Below are positions 9,228 through 19,919 of a stretch of DNA of 43,761 bases, in pieces. The first letter of the stretch is position 1, and every line of letters begins with the position of its first letter. Position numbers and translations under genes: made by a program. The stretch is from Meiothermus luteus (GTDB lineage: Bacteria; Deinococcota; Deinococci; Deinococcales; Thermaceae). Location of the stretch: the NCBI RefSeq assembly GCF_003574085.1, contig NZ_QWKZ01000008.1, positions 1 through 43,761 of the forward strand, written 5' to 3'. The notes under the pieces are model-generated. The model was given only the letters and a program-made list of their open reading frames with translations, made no database searches and was not told where the DNA came from.

Positions 9228-10933
9228 TCGCTGGCCGCTTCGGGGGTCTTTGGGCCCACTAGGTAGACCGCCCGCCAAGGGCGGAAGTTGGAGTGAAGCT
9301 CGTGGACCTCCACGCTGCCGTCTGGGCGGGTAATGGTGCGGGTGATGCGAGTGCGGAAGCCGTCCACCGCCCAGTCTACCTGCTTCACCTCGCCGGGGCG
9401 CAGGCTGGGGTCCACGATGTACTGGGGGGGAGGGTGGGGGGTGCGGGAGAGGATGACCGGGGGAGAAACGGTGACCTTCCGGCCGTCGGGGATGCCGTAA
9501 AGCCGCACGGTCAGGCTCGAGCGGGTGTAGGCGGTGCGCACCACCAACGGGCCTGGGGTGTCGTTCTGGGCCCGCAGGTTCAAATAGGGCTGGTAAACCG
9601 CCGCGTCGTAGCCCACGATGGGGTCGTACCAGCGCACCCGGTAGGCGTGCGGGTTGCGCTCAACGATGGGCAGCCCGGCCTGGTAGAGGGCCCGGAAGGC
9701 GGTGGTGGAAACCTGGCAGACCCCGCCCCCGACCCCTTTCACGGTTCGCCCGCCGGAGATAACCAGGGCTTCCTTGAAGCCGTTTTCGGGACTGATGTGG
9801 CCCACCGCTTGGTTGAAGTCAAACATCCCCCCTGGCGGTACGACGTAGCCGTCTAGGTTGCGCGCAGCGGCGTGGACGTTGGCGATGCGCTCAGGGCTCG
9901 AGCCCGCGTAGGTGGTGGTGGCCTCGGCTAAGAGCTGGAGGTCTTCAGGACGGGGTAGGTCGGTCACCCGCACCTGGGCCCGCTTGGGCACCGCCACCAG
10001 GCGGAACTCGCTCAGGTCAGGGCGCAGGAGCTGGACCTCTAGGCGTCTTAGGCTCTCGGGCTGATTGAGCTTGAAGCCGTCCTTTTCCGGGCGTACCTCC
10101 AGCCGGCCCCCCGGGCCCACCACGTAGCGGGCGTTCTCGGGTAGGCGGTCGTGGCGGGCGGCCAGTTGCTCGAGCAGGCGGCCCAGCCTCTTACGGTTCA
10201 CTTGGAGCTCTTCCCCTACTTGGAGCAGAGCCGCCACCTGGTCCACCCCCAGGGTGTGCCGGTGGGTTTGTCCGCCGGGCTCCTCGTAGACCAGGACAAT
10301 CGGGCGCAGGAGCTGGTTGGCCTGGGTGGCGATCCCCTCGAGCATCCCCGCGGTGAGGCGAGGGGCGACGGGACGGGGGAAGAACTCCAGGGTTCTCAGC
10401 CCGGGGTGGCGCAGGTAGGTTTCCAGCGCTGCTTGGACATCAAGCTGGAGGCCCACCTCCTCGGGCAGCACCTGGTAGCGGCCCTTTTGGTAGACCACCC
10501 GGGCATCCCGGGGGGGACGCTCGAGGCGCTTCGCGATGGCCCTCAGGCGCTCCGCCACGGCTTTGGGGTCTAGACGGGCCACCAGCGGAACTTCCACCTG
10601 TCCCCTTAGGGCGGCCAGCCGTTCGGCCAGGCGGCCACGCCCCACTGCAAAGGCCTGCTCCGCGGTGGCCTTGGGGTCGGGCTGCCAGCCCAGCTCCGTT
10701 GCAAGGACCTCTAGGCTCTGCTCCCCCGCTTTGAGGGTGAGCCGGGGCGGGGCCTGGTGTTCTACAGTAGCAGCGATTCGGGCGGTGGCCTCCTCCACGG
10801 TCAGTCCCCCCACCTGCACCCCCGCGGCCACCACGCCAGGGTATATCCGCTGCTGGTGCAGGTATTCAAATAGGGCCCAGCCCAGCGCCAGCCCCGCAAG
10901 TCCAGCGGTGCCTAGCAACCACGCCCGCCTCAT
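9224..10933 (-). CDS. VanW-family protein with N-terminal anchor and peptidoglycan-binding-like repeats
   Basis: The 569 aa product starts with a signal-anchor (about residues 4-22). A long alpha/beta region follows that resembles the putative peptidoglycan-binding domain usually found before VanW. The VanW domain is centred on PGGMFDFNQAVGHISPENGF and the cysteine-containing GGGVCQVSTTAFRALYQAGL. The C-terminal ~80 residues look like a G5-type beta domain. The protein is expected at the outer face of the cytoplasmic membrane. VanW proteins are of unknown biochemical function; the name comes from a vancomycin-resistance cluster and does not imply resistance here. TATACT lies 9 nt before the ATG. 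Confidence 0.9.
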   Translation of the reverse strand: MRRAWLLGTAGLAGLALGWALFEYLHQQRIYPGVVAAGVQVGGLTVEEATARIAATVEHQAPPRLTLKAGEQSLEVLATELGWQPDPKATAEQAFAVGRGRLAERLAALRGQVEVPLVARLDPKAVAERLRAIAKRLERPPRDARVVYQKGRYQVLPEEVGLQLDVQAALETYLRHPGLRTLEFFPRPVAPRLTAGMLEGIATQANQLLRPIVLVYEEPGGQTHRHTLGVDQVAALLQVGEELQVNRKRLGRLLEQLAARHDRLPENARYVVGPGGRLEVRPEKDGFKLNQPESLRRLEVQLLRPDLSEFRLVAVPKRAQVRVTDLPRPEDLQLLAEATTTYAGSSPERIANVHAAARNLDGYVVPPGGMFDFNQAVGHISPENGFKEALVISGGRTVKGVGGGVCQVSTTAFRALYQAGLPIVERNPHAYRVRWYDPIVGYDAAVYQPYLNLRAQNDTPGPLVVRTAYTRSSLTVRLYGIPDGRKVTVSPPVILSRTPHPPPQYIVDPSLRPGEVKQVDWAVDGFRTRITRTITRPDGSVEVHELHSNFRPWRAVYLVGPKTPEAASD

Positions 10934-10942
10934 CAGGAGCTG

Positions 10943-10948
10943 AGTATA
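10943..10948 (-). promoter_or_regulatory. vanW-like gene -10 box
   Basis: On the minus strand TATACT lies 9 nt before the ATG at 10933, implying a leader of at most a few nucleotides. No strong -35 is seen. GGCCC/GGGCC repeats a little further upstream have no assigned role. Confidence 0.5.
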
Positions 10949-11008
10949 GCGGCTTGGCCCGTGGGCCGTGTGAAGTGGGTCCCTAAGTTCTGTTAAGCCG
11001 GCCTTCAG

Positions 11009-12268
11009 CTAAGGCCCTGAAGAGAGGCTTCTGAAGCGCATCCGCAGGGATTTTAGCCGTTCCCGCACCCGCTCTTCCCAACCCTCCCCATGGGCCTCGT
11101 AGAAGGTCAACCCCTCCAGCCCTTCGGGCAGGTAGGGCTGGGCAAAGCTGCCCTCGGGGTCGTCGTGGTAGTAGGCGTAGCCGTGGCCGTGGCCCAGCCC
11201 CTTAAGTAAGGCGGTGGGTGCGTTGCGCAGGTTTAGGGGCACGGGTGAGTCTGGGTAGCGCTGCGCAGCCTGCTGAGCCTTTTCCCAGGCCACGTAGACG
11301 CTGTTGGACTTGGGGGCTAAGGCCAGGTAGACCACCAGCTCGGCCAGCGCCAGCTCCCCTTCGGGGCTGCCCAGCAGCTCATAGGCCTCCTTGGCCGCCA
11401 CGGCCAGCCGCAGGGCCAGGGGGTCGGCCAGCCCAACGTCCTCTACCGCAATGCGCACCAGTCGGCGGGCCAGGTAAAGCGGGTCGGCCCCCGCGGCGAG
11501 CATCCGGGCCAGGTAGTACAGCGCGGCGTCCACATGGCTGCCCCGCACGGCCTTGTGCAGCGCCGAGATAAGGTCGTAGAAGGCGTCCCCCCCCTTGTCA
11601 AAGGCCAGGGTCCCGCGCCCCAGGGCTTCCTTCGCGTGTTCTATGCCGATTCTCCCACCCCCCAGGCTGGCGGCCAGCTCGAGGGCCGAAAGGGCCCGGC
11701 GTGCGTCCCCTGAGGAGGCTTGGGCGATGAGCTGGAGTGCTTCGGGGCTGGCCTCTGCCCGCAGGCCCTCAGGGTGGGCCAGGGCCCGCTCCAGCAAGCG
11801 GTACAGCGCCGCCTCGTCCAGCGGGTTGAGCACGTACACCCGGGCCCGCGACCGCAGGGCCGGGTTGACCTCAAAGGAAGGGTTCTCGGTGGTGGCCCCA
11901 ATCAGGGTCAGAAGCCCTGATTCCAGGTGGGGCAGGAGGGCGTCCTGCTGGGACTTGTTGAAGCGGTGAATTTCGTCTAGGAGGAGGACCAGCCCCCCTT
12001 GGCGCTGGGCCTGGGCCACGGCTTCTCGGATTTCCCGGACCCCCACCTCTACCGCTGAGAGGGCCTGGGTGGCCCGTCCCGCCTCCTGGGCCAGCAGCCG
12101 GGCCAGGGTGGTCTTGCCGCTGCCAGGGGGGCCCCAGAGGATGAGGGAGGAAAGGCGGCGGGTCTCCACCATTCTCCGCAGAGGCTTTCCTGGTCCGGTG
12201 AGGTGTTCCTGGCCCACCACCTCGTCCAGGCTGCGGGGCCGCAGGCGCTCGGCCAAGGGTACGCTCAC
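11009..12268 (-). CDS. rarA: Replication-associated recombination protein A (RarA/MgsA), AAA+ ATPase
   Basis: RarA acts at stalled forks and interacts with SSB. From GTG 12268 the product is 419 aa, the usual length. It has an N-terminal [20 protein letters not shown], Walker [10 protein letters not shown], Walker [20 protein letters not shown], sensor 1 GATTENPSF, and the C-terminal tetramerisation region with [12 protein letters not shown]. The longer reading from 12322 adds 18 unlikely residues. TACAAT placed 6 nt before GTG 12268 fixes the shorter start. Confidence 0.96.
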   Translation of the reverse strand: MSVPLAERLRPRSLDEVVGQEHLTGPGKPLRRMVETRRLSSLILWGPPGSGKTTLARLLAQEAGRATQALSAVEVGVREIREAVAQAQRQGGLVLLLDEIHRFNKSQQDALLPHLESGLLTLIGATTENPSFEVNPALRSRARVYVLNPLDEAALYRLLERALAHPEGLRAEASPEALQLIAQASSGDARRALSALELAASLGGGRIGIEHAKEALGRGTLAFDKGGDAFYDLISALHKAVRGSHVDAALYYLARMLAAGADPLYLARRLVRIAVEDVGLADPLALRLAVAAKEAYELLGSPEGELALAELVVYLALAPKSNSVYVAWEKAQQAAQRYPDSPVPLNLRNAPTALLKGLGHGHGYAYYHDDPEGSFAQPYLPEGLEGLTFYEAHGEGWEERVRERLKSLRMRFRSLSSGP

Positions 12269-12274
12269 GCCGAG

Positions 12275-12280
12275 ATTGTA
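12275..12280 (-). promoter_or_regulatory. rarA -10 box, leaderless type
   Basis: On the minus strand TACAAT lies 6 nt before GTG 12268. It is the main reason for choosing that start. It is divergent from a second box at 12326-12331. Confidence 0.6.
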
Positions 12281-12325
12281 CCAGGGCACGGGCTTATCCC
12301 CAGCGACATCCCTAGGCCCCAACCG

Positions 12326-12331
12326 TATGCT
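12326..12331 (+). promoter_or_regulatory. -10 box of the membrane/degenerate-GGDEF gene, leaderless type
   Basis: TATGCT lies 7 nt before ATG 12339. The two divergent -10 boxes are 45 nt apart, so regulation of this gene and rarA may be linked. Confidence 0.5.
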
Positions 12332-12338
12332 GTTGGGT

Positions 12339-13052
12339 ATGGGGCTATCGTTTCTTCCCTGGGCGCTTACGCTGCTGGGGCTGCTCCCCCTTTGGTTTTT
12401 CCCTAGGCAACAAAGCCTCTACCCCGGCGTGCTGTTCCTCCTGGCGGCCCTTCTACTGGCCACCGCGGCCAGCCTTTACGCGCGGGCGCCCCTGGGGCCT
12501 AAGGTGCGCTTTTTCTGGGTGCTGGGGGTTTCCAGCGTGGCCGTCCAAGCGGCGTTTCTGGCCAGCGGTGAGCTGGCCCAAGTGCCCGATGACCTGGTGG
12601 TGACGGCCTCGGTGGCCAGCCTAATCGCTCCTGCCCTCTTCCTCGCGGGCCTTTTTGTCCTCCTTCGGGGGGAGGCGCTCGGCCCCCTGCCGGTGCAGGG
12701 CGAGGGAGGGGTGCTGTCCCAGAGCGCTTTGCAAGCCCTGGCCCCGAGCCTTGAGGCCCTCTCGAGGGTGCGGCCGGTGACGCTTCTTTTGCTGCACACC
12801 CACCCGGACCAGCCAGGGGCCTCCCTTTTGCGGTTTTTGCGTCGGCCGGACCTGGTCTTTGAGCTAAGGCCAGGGCATTTCCTGGTGGTCCTGCAAGGGA
12901 GCGGCCCCGAGGGGGCCCAGGTGGTGTTCCGCCGCATCCGGCAGAGCCTGGCGATAAGGGCCTATGCTGTCTTGCCTCTTCAGGGCACCGTTCAGCAGGT
13001 CCTGCGGCAGCTCGAGGGGGAACTGGCCCACTACTATCTAACCCAGCACTAA
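12339..13052 (+). CDS. Four-helix membrane protein with a probable degenerate GGDEF-like domain
   Basis: The 237 aa product has an N-terminal half of four hydrophobic helices (about residues 4-110) and a soluble C-terminal half. The soluble part follows the GGDEF layout: a hydrophobic strand [14 protein letters not shown], then [14 protein letters not shown] where RPGHF sits at the GGDEF position, then [12 protein letters not shown] resembling the following helix. The GTP/metal residues are absent, so no cyclase activity is expected. ATG 12339 is preferred over in-frame ATG 12327 because of the TATGCT box. Its 3' end overlaps the convergent aminotransferase gene by 15 nt. The GGDEF relation is my reading and needs a structure-level comparison. 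Confidence 0.7.
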   Translation: MGLSFLPWALTLLGLLPLWFFPRQQSLYPGVLFLLAALLLATAASLYARAPLGPKVRFFWVLGVSSVAVQAAFLASGELAQVPDDLVVTASVASLIAPALFLAGLFVLLRGEALGPLPVQGEGGVLSQSALQALAPSLEALSRVRPVTLLLLHTHPDQPGASLLRFLRRPDLVFELRPGHFLVVLQGSGPEGAQVVFRRIRQSLAIRAYAVLPLQGTVQQVLRQLEGELAHYYLTQH

Positions 13053-14153
13053 CCCCAGCCGTTCCTCAAAGGCCCTCTCCAGCCCGCTTAGCCCCAGCAC
13101 CTCCCCCAGCGCCCAGAAGAAAACCCGGTAGTGTTCGGGCCGGGCGCTTTCGCCCATCAAGCCCAGCCGCAGCACCTTACCGGCGGTAGGGCCGATGCCG
13201 CCGGCCACGGAAACCCCTCTGGCGTACAGCCCTTTGCGGATCTCGGCCTCGGTGAGCCCCTTGGGGGGGCGCACCACCAGCACAGTGGGTAGGCGGGCCT
13301 CAGGGGCCGCGTAGGCGCTGAAACCCAGCTCCTCTAGGAGCGAGAGCACCGTGGCGTACATCTGCTGGGCCCGCTTTTTGCGGTTCTCCAAGCCCTCTTC
13401 CAGGGCCAGCCGAAGGGCTTCCTCCAGGGCGTAGTGCAGCAGCACCGGGGAGGTGCAGAAGTACCCTTCCTGCTCCCAGTAGACCGCCACCCGGGAGAGG
13501 TCGGAGTACCACCCCCGCACCTGTCCCAAGCACTCCCGCCCCCGCTCGGAGAGGGCGAAGGGGGCCAGGCCAGGCGGGGCCGAGAGGCACTTCTGGCTCC
13601 CGGTGAAGGCGTAGTCAACACCTAGCTGCTGCATGGAAAGGGGCATCATCCCAGCGGTGGTCACCGCGTCCAGCATGAGGAGGGCCCCGTGCTCCTGCAC
13701 TATGGGTGCGATGGCCTCCACCGGGTTTAGCACCCCGGTGCTGGTCTCGCCGTGGACCAGGGCCACCAGCTTGTAGGGGCGGTGCTTGAGCTCCTCGGCA
13801 ACCGCCTGGGGGTCAATGGGGTGGCCCGGCTCGGAGCGCAGCACCCGGTAGTCCAGGCGGTAGGCGTGGGCGATCTCCACCATCCGCTCGCCAAAGGTGC
13901 CGCTTACTAGGAGGAGGACGGGGTCGCCCTCGTCGGCCAGGTTGGTCAAGCCGGCTTCCATGCCCAGGCTTCCCGAGCCGGGCAAGGCGGCCAGCAGGGC
14001 CCCTTCACCCGGGTCAAACAGGTGGCTCAGGTAGCCACGGATGCGTCGGTTGGAGGCCAGGACCTCGGGGTCAAGGTGGCCGCGCATCTCCTTGCTGAGC
14101 GCGGCCTGGACCCGGGGGTGGATGGGGGTGGGGCCGGGGGTTAGAAGCACCAT
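13038..14153 (-). CDS. Class V PLP-dependent aminotransferase (alanine/serine-glyoxylate type)
   Basis: The 371 aa product has the fold-type I, class V pattern: N-terminal LLTPGPTPIHPRV, PLP-contacting D162 in LMLDAVTTAG, and Schiff-base lysine K188 in FTGSQKCLSAPPGLAP. This sequence style is typical of alanine-glyoxylate, serine-glyoxylate and serine-pyruvate aminotransferases; substrate choice cannot be settled here. ATG 14153 is chosen because GGAGG lies 8 nt upstream and the protein then begins at the conserved GPTP segment; a 13-residue longer reading has no such support. An unusually long structured leader precedes it. Confidence 0.92.
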   Translation of the reverse strand: MVLLTPGPTPIHPRVQAALSKEMRGHLDPEVLASNRRIRGYLSHLFDPGEGALLAALPGSGSLGMEAGLTNLADEGDPVLLLVSGTFGERMVEIAHAYRLDYRVLRSEPGHPIDPQAVAEELKHRPYKLVALVHGETSTGVLNPVEAIAPIVQEHGALLMLDAVTTAGMMPLSMQQLGVDYAFTGSQKCLSAPPGLAPFALSERGRECLGQVRGWYSDLSRVAVYWEQEGYFCTSPVLLHYALEEALRLALEEGLENRKKRAQQMYATVLSLLEELGFSAYAAPEARLPTVLVVRPPKGLTEAEIRKGLYARGVSVAGGIGPTAGKVLRLGLMGESARPEHYRVFFWALGEVLGLSGLERAFEERLGLVLG

Positions 14154-14315
14154 GCTCGTTTCCTCCAAACAAAAAGGTGCCCCACCGAGCAAACCTGCGC
14201 GGCCTCTTCCCTATGGGAAGAGCGCCGTTAGCGGGTAGCTCGAGCGGGGCGGCTGTTCATCGCGTTCCCTGGGCGGCCCCTTGGTCGGCTTGAGTCCGCA
14301 CGGGGGGCCGCTTCT
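14154..14315 (-). ncRNA. Structured 5' leader of the aminotransferase mRNA, candidate attenuator or riboswitch
   Basis: From the promoter at 14322-14351 the expected leader is about 160 nt. Read on the minus strand it holds, in order: an 8-bp stem GCGGCCCC/GGGGCCGC enclosing ~23 nt; a possible 10-codon uORF (14228-14260); a perfect 8-bp hairpin CTCTTCCC-ATA-GGGAAGAG (14204-14222); and a short hairpin GGTG-GGG-CACC (14176-14186) followed by five T residues (14171-14175), just before the ribosome binding site. The last element could be a weak terminator. I could not match it to a known riboswitch or a T-box. Confidence 0.45.
14228..14260 (-). CDS. Possible leader peptide (10 codons) in the aminotransferase leader
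   Basis: ATG at 14260 opens a 10-codon frame (MNSRPARATR) ending in TAA, preceded by AGGGA at a workable distance. Its start overlaps the TGA of another possible small frame beginning at GTG (ATGA arrangement). It ends a few bases before the 8-bp hairpin. It is too short to be sure of, and its codons show no obvious run of one regulatory amino acid apart from three arginines. Confidence 0.25.
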   Translation of the reverse strand: MNSRPARATR

Positions 14316-14321
14316 GCCCTG

Positions 14322-14351
14322 AATATACCCGGGGGCTTTAGGCTTTGTCAA
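14322..14351 (-). promoter_or_regulatory. Promoter of the aminotransferase gene
   Basis: On the minus strand, consensus TTGACA (14346-14351), an 18-nt spacer, then TATATT (14322-14327). It is one of the best sigma-A-type promoters in the window and sits about 170 nt from the start codon, which is why a long leader is inferred. Confidence 0.75.
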
Positions 14352-14398
14352 AGACGGGGCTAAGTGCCTAGTGCCACAGGAAAAATACCTAAGCCTGC

Positions 14399-14404
14399 TA
14401 GACT
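14399..14404 (+). promoter_or_regulatory. Possible dnaJ -10 box
   Basis: TAGACT lies 8 nt before the dnaJ ATG; a second candidate, TAAACT, is closer still. No ribosome binding site is visible, so a leaderless or nearly leaderless message is likely. No CIRCE-type heat-shock operator is seen. Confidence 0.4.
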
Positions 14405-14412
14405 AAACTTCG

Positions 14413-15480
14413 ATGAACGACTACTACGCAATACTGGGGGTGGAGAGGAACGCTAGCCCAGAGGAGATCAAGCGAGCCTACCGGAGGTTGGCCCTAAAGT
14501 ACCACCCCGATAAAAACCCGGGGGATAAGGAGGCTGAGGAGAGGTTCAAGCAGATCAACGAGGCCTACGCGGTGCTCTCTGACCCGGAGAAGCGTGCTCA
14601 GTACGACCGCTACGGTACGGCCGCGCCGGCTGGAGGAGGGATAGGAGGGGTGGGGGACCTCTTTGACCTCTTTGAGCAGGTCTTCGGCTTTCGCTCCCCA
14701 GGAGGGGGGCGGGCCCCGCGGGGTGAGGACCTCGAGGTACGCCTCGGGCTCGAGCTCTCCGACCTACTCCACGACGGCGAGAAGGAGCTAGAGTACGACC
14801 GGTTGGTGCCCTGTGAGGCCTGTGGGGGTCAGGGCGGCCGGCGCCAGGCCTGCCGGAGCTGTGGCGGCCGGGGCACCTTGGAGCAGATACAGCGCACCTT
14901 TTTCGGCAGCATGGTGACCCAGGTACCCTGCGGGACCTGCCGGGGACGAGGGTATGTGCTGAGCGAAGCCTGTGCTGCGTGTCGGGGCCAGGGCCGGGTC
15001 CGGCGCAGGGAACGCATCCGGGTTACCGTTCCGGCCGGCATAGAGGAGAACCAGCTCCTTAGGGTCTCGGGTTACGGCAACATCGGCCCGGGGGGGCCAG
15101 GGGACCTCTTCGTGCGCCCGGAGATACGCCCACACCCCCACTTGGTGCGGCAGGGGGCCAATCTGGTCTATGAGCTTAGGTTGGGTCTGGCCCAAGCGGC
15201 CCTGGGAGCCCGGGTGCAGATACCCGGTCTAGAGGGAGAAGTGGCCTTTGAGGTGCCCCCAGGTACCGGTGAGGGGGAGGTGTTTGAGCTGGAGGGCCAC
15301 GGCCTGCCCCGTCCCGGGGGCCGTGGTCGGGGTAAGCTGCAGGTGGTGACCCGGATTGAGGTGCCCCGCAACCTGCCCAAAAAGGCCCGCGAGCTCCTGC
15401 GGCAGTACGCACAGGAGGTAGGTGAGGAGGTGGCCCCAGAGGGTTTTTGGGAAAAGGTCAAGCGGGTATTCAAAGGTTAA
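14413..15480 (+). CDS. dnaJ: Chaperone protein DnaJ (type I, zinc-binding)
   Basis: This is the Hsp40 co-chaperone that stimulates DnaK ATPase and delivers substrates. The 355 aa product has a J domain with HPD at residues 31-33, a glycine-rich linker ([14 protein letters not shown]), and four zinc motifs [24 protein letters not shown] and CAACRGQG. C-terminal substrate-binding domains follow, with a GxGEG-type turn. dnaK and grpE are not adjacent, so this is a stand-alone dnaJ locus. Its stop interlocks with that of the convergent csaB (TTAA, 15477-15480). Confidence 0.96.
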   Translation: MNDYYAILGVERNASPEEIKRAYRRLALKYHPDKNPGDKEAEERFKQINEAYAVLSDPEKRAQYDRYGTAAPAGGGIGGVGDLFDLFEQVFGFRSPGGGRAPRGEDLEVRLGLELSDLLHDGEKELEYDRLVPCEACGGQGGRRQACRSCGGRGTLEQIQRTFFGSMVTQVPCGTCRGRGYVLSEACAACRGQGRVRRRERIRVTVPAGIEENQLLRVSGYGNIGPGGPGDLFVRPEIRPHPHLVRQGANLVYELRLGLAQAALGARVQIPGLEGEVAFEVPPGTGEGEVFELEGHGLPRPGGRGRGKLQVVTRIEVPRNLPKKARELLRQYAQEVGEEVAPEGFWEKVKRVFKG

Positions 15481-16472
15481 GGGCTCTTCACCCGCCCACG
15501 GTGGCTTTTGGATAGGACCTGGTCAAAGCTGGCCCGGGCCCGGGTTTTCATCTCCTCAATGGCCTTCCAGTTTGGCTGATGGCGGGCCAACACTGCGCTG
15601 GCCAAGACCTCTGGGTCGCCGGGTGCTTCCACGAAGGCCGCTCCCGCGTCGCGGCAGAACCCGGCTACCTTGGGGTCGTAGGCGATGCCCACGAAGGGGG
15701 TGTGGGCGGCGGCGGCCAGGATGGCCCCGTGCAGCCGGACTGAGACCACATACCCAGCCTGGGCCAGCAGGTAGCTTACCCGCCGGGGGTCCCAGGCCAG
15801 CTCCCGGGTAAAGCTCCTGAACCGCTCCAGCACCGGCTCGTCAAAGCCCGGCTGGAGCGCCAGCACCACCACCTCGTAGCCTTCTCCCTTCAGCCGGTCG
15901 GCCAGTTTGTGCAGGTTGGCGTTGGCCGCCTCGGTGCCGTACTTGGGGATTAGCACCACCATGTTGGGCTCGCGCTCCACGGGGGGCGGGGAGAGGAGCA
16001 AGGCGGGGTCGGCCCCTAGCTGGGCCTCCAGACCCAACCGACGGGCGTAGGCCAAGGAGTCCCCGTCCCGGAAAAGGCAGGGCACACCCCGCAGGGCCCG
16101 CTGCACCCGCCGCTCGCCCCAGGGGCTTAGCGGGCCTAGGGACTGATTGAAGACGAACACGGGTTTGCCCCGCCGCCGGGCCAGCCCGATGATGGTCAGG
16201 TAGTACCACAGGCTTGTCCGGGAGGTTTTGTCCTGTAAGAGCCCTCCTCCGCCCGAGAGGAGCAGGTCTATCCGGCCTAAAGAGCGCCAGACCTCGAGGG
16301 GATGGGCACGCTTTGCTGCTTCCACCCCGTAGCGAGCTGCGGTCTCGCGGGGGTCACCGGAGAGCACCAGCGGTTCATGCCCGCGGGCTTTTACCTCCTG
16401 CACGATGGCCTCTAGAATAGCCTCGTCGCCTGCGTTTTTGAACCCGTAATAGCCGCTCACCCCCACGCGCAT
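15477..16472 (-). CDS. csaB: Polysaccharide pyruvyl transferase CsaB
   Basis: CsaB-family enzymes add a pyruvate ketal to secondary cell-wall polysaccharide, which S-layer proteins bind through SLH domains. The 331 aa product begins [20 protein letters not shown], typical of the family. It has [20 protein letters not shown] near residues 77-96 and the C-terminal [23 protein letters not shown] 16472 is chosen for its ribosome binding site GGAGGG 5 nt upstream; an 11-residue longer reading is unlikely. It is last in the operon udk-DUF5693-csaB. A TATATA-containing stretch just upstream could be an internal promoter. Confidence 0.93.
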   Translation of the reverse strand: MRVGVSGYYGFKNAGDEAILEAIVQEVKARGHEPLVLSGDPRETAARYGVEAAKRAHPLEVWRSLGRIDLLLSGGGGLLQDKTSRTSLWYYLTIIGLARRRGKPVFVFNQSLGPLSPWGERRVQRALRGVPCLFRDGDSLAYARRLGLEAQLGADPALLLSPPPVEREPNMVVLIPKYGTEAANANLHKLADRLKGEGYEVVVLALQPGFDEPVLERFRSFTRELAWDPRRVSYLLAQAGYVVSVRLHGAILAAAAHTPFVGIAYDPKVAGFCRDAGAAFVEAPGDPEVLASAVLARHQPNWKAIEEMKTRARASFDQVLSKSHRGRVKSP

Positions 16473-16524
16473 GGCAACCCTCCGGACAATGCTATATATT
16501 GGCACGCCCAGCGGGGGCCTGCCC

Positions 16525-18258
16525 CTACCTGAACCACCATTGGCGCAACCGCCGGATGAGCCAAACCCCCGCTAGACCCAGGCCCAGGCCGATCAGGATG
16601 CCGTTGAGCACCCGGAAGAAGGAGATGCTGAGGGGGGTGTGGTAGTGGGAGAAGGTGTTTAGGATGGAGCCCATGCCCACCGCCACCAGGACCAGGAGGG
16701 TGTTCCTGAGCCAGTTGGGCCAGGGCAGGAGGAGGGCCACCGGGGCCAGGGCATGGGCGAAGATTTCCTTGAAGCGGGGCCGCACCATCACGTCCTGCAG
16801 GAAGGCCCTAAGCTGTAGCTCCCACTCCGGCACCAGGCTGGGGGCCGCATCGTTCCCGCGCCGGAGTACCGCCAGCCCCACCAGGGCCAGCCCCACCAGG
16901 GCCAGCCCTACCTCGCCCAGCCGTAGGGGATGGTTGTACAAGGCGGTGAGGGCAGGCTTGTAGGCGCGGGGTAGGAAGGAGAGGGCCACCAGCAGGGGAG
17001 GAACCAGCAGGGTGAGCGAGACCCCTCGGAACGGCTCCAGGCCCAGCACGCTCTCAGGGGTGCTGCCCAGGGCGGCCAGGAACACCACGCCGGCGAGCGC
17101 GTAGAGCACCCCGAGAAGCCACAGCCTGAGCCCTGGCTGGCGCTCCAGGAACCCTAGGGCTGGGAAGACCATGGCCGCCAACAGAGGTCCGGCTCCCTCT
17201 TGGGCCACCCCTAGGGCCAGCAGCACCAAGAACCCTGCCACCGGAAGGCCCAGGGGTTGGGGCAGGCTCAGCGCCAGCAAGGCCAGCCCTGACGCCACCC
17301 CTACCCAGGCCAGATGGCGCAGGGGCCAGGGGGCAAAGTCGCGGCTTTGGGGCTCGCCGAGGGGAATGTGGGAGCGCTCGAGGTCGTGCCTAAGGATGCG
17401 CAGGAAGGCCTCGGTGTCCCCAGGTTCCCGGTAGGGCCGTAGATACAGGAGTTGGTGCCCCCGTTCCCGGGCGGCCAGTACGAATTTGTCGGCCGTCTCG
17501 GCAGGGGCCAGCCGGTCTTGCCACTCCGGGCGGATGCTGAAGAGGCGGCGCACCGGTAAAGTCTGGGCCAAGGTGGCGAAACCGCGTTGGGGGGTTCCCT
17601 CAATCCAGGCGATGGGCTTTCCTGCTAGGCCCGAGGCCACCTCCTCTAGGTGGGCCTTGTAGCCCAACACGTCTAGACCGGTAAAAATCACCACCTCTGC
17701 CTCGGGGGGCACCAGCTCCACGTCGTAGCGGCGGTAAGGGTGGTCAAAGGGGCGGGCGGCCAGGTAGAAGCCCTGGTCCTTCAGGGCCCGGGCTAGGGCC
17801 TGGTCGTACCCGGCCGGAAAAAACTCCACGTTGACCGGGGTGGCCAGCCAGCTTTGACCGCCAAACTCCGCTCGTTCGGTGGGGATGGTCCAGCGGGCGG
17901 CTAGCTGGTCCAGCCACTCCCTAGGGCCGCCCAGGTAGAACCAGCCCGGGCGGAGGGGGGCCTCTGGGTAGAGCAGCCTCAGGGTGTTGTAGGGGTGGTA
18001 GACGAGCATCCCCCGGTTGACCCAGCTTCGCACCGGCTGCTCGTAGAGGGCCACCCCCTCTACCCCCAGGGTCCGGTAAGCTTGCATGAGCTCCAGGAAG
18101 TCCTTGCCCTGGGCCCTAGCCCGCTCCGCTACTTCCTCCCCATCCATGATGAGCACCACCGGGCCGGGACGCTCAACCTGCATGCGGGGCAGCAGGGCCG
18201 GGAAGGAGAGCAGCGCCGAGGCCGCTACTGTGATTCGCAACAGGGGTTTCCAGTCCAC
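16525..18258 (-). CDS. DUF5693 family multipass membrane protein
   Basis: The 577 aa product has an N-terminal hydrophobic segment (about residues 8-24), an extracytoplasmic alpha/beta region of roughly 300 residues, and then about eight to ten membrane helices. The soluble region starts PGPVVLIMDGEEVAERAR and looks like a distant TIM-barrel or polysaccharide-processing fold, without catalytic residues I can name. DUF5693 genes commonly sit next to csaB, which suggests a role in making, exporting or modifying the pyruvylated wall polymer. The start is GTG with AGGAGG 7 nt upstream, 11 nt after the udk stop. Confidence 0.85.
   Translation of the reverse strand: MDWKPLLRITVAASALLSFPALLPRMQVERPGPVVLIMDGEEVAERARAQGKDFLELMQAYRTLGVEGVALYEQPVRSWVNRGMLVYHPYNTLRLLYPEAPLRPGWFYLGGPREWLDQLAARWTIPTERAEFGGQSWLATPVNVEFFPAGYDQALARALKDQGFYLAARPFDHPYRRYDVELVPPEAEVVIFTGLDVLGYKAHLEEVASGLAGKPIAWIEGTPQRGFATLAQTLPVRRLFSIRPEWQDRLAPAETADKFVLAARERGHQLLYLRPYREPGDTEAFLRILRHDLERSHIPLGEPQSRDFAPWPLRHLAWVGVASGLALLALSLPQPLGLPVAGFLVLLALGVAQEGAGPLLAAMVFPALGFLERQPGLRLWLLGVLYALAGVVFLAALGSTPESVLGLEPFRGVSLTLLVPPLLVALSFLPRAYKPALTALYNHPLRLGEVGLALVGLALVGLAVLRRGNDAAPSLVPEWELQLRAFLQDVMVRPRFKEIFAHALAPVALLLPWPNWLRNTLLVLVAVGMGSILNTFSHYHTPLSISFFRVLNGILIGLGLGLAGVWLIRRLRQWWFR
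16871..16908 (+). repeat. Tandem 15-bp repeat inside the DUF5693 gene
   Basis: The unit GCCAGCCCCACCAGG occurs twice in a row (16871-16885, 16886-16900), followed by a partial copy. In the gene's frame it encodes LALVG repeated within a predicted membrane helix, so copy-number change would alter the helix by five residues without shifting the frame. Confidence 0.9.
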
Positions 18259-18269
18259 CTTGGGGCCTC

Positions 18270-19910
<1,641 letters not shown>

Positions 19911-19919
19911 ATTGTCCGC

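Noticed and set aside
9224-10933. VanW gene as a vancomycin resistance determinant
   Set aside because: No vanA, vanH, vanX or vanRS genes are present. VanW-domain proteins are common in non-resistant bacteria.
11000-11016. Hairpin GGCCTT/AAGGCC across the rarA stop as a terminator
   Set aside because: Only 6 bp, overlaps the stop codon and has no T-run.
14154-14315. T-box leader before the aminotransferase
   Set aside because: The conserved T-box sequence that pairs with the tRNA acceptor end is not present, and no specifier loop could be assigned.
16871-16908. CRISPR-like repeat
   Set aside because: The 15-bp units are directly adjacent without spacers and lie in frame inside a membrane helix, so this is a coding tandem repeat.
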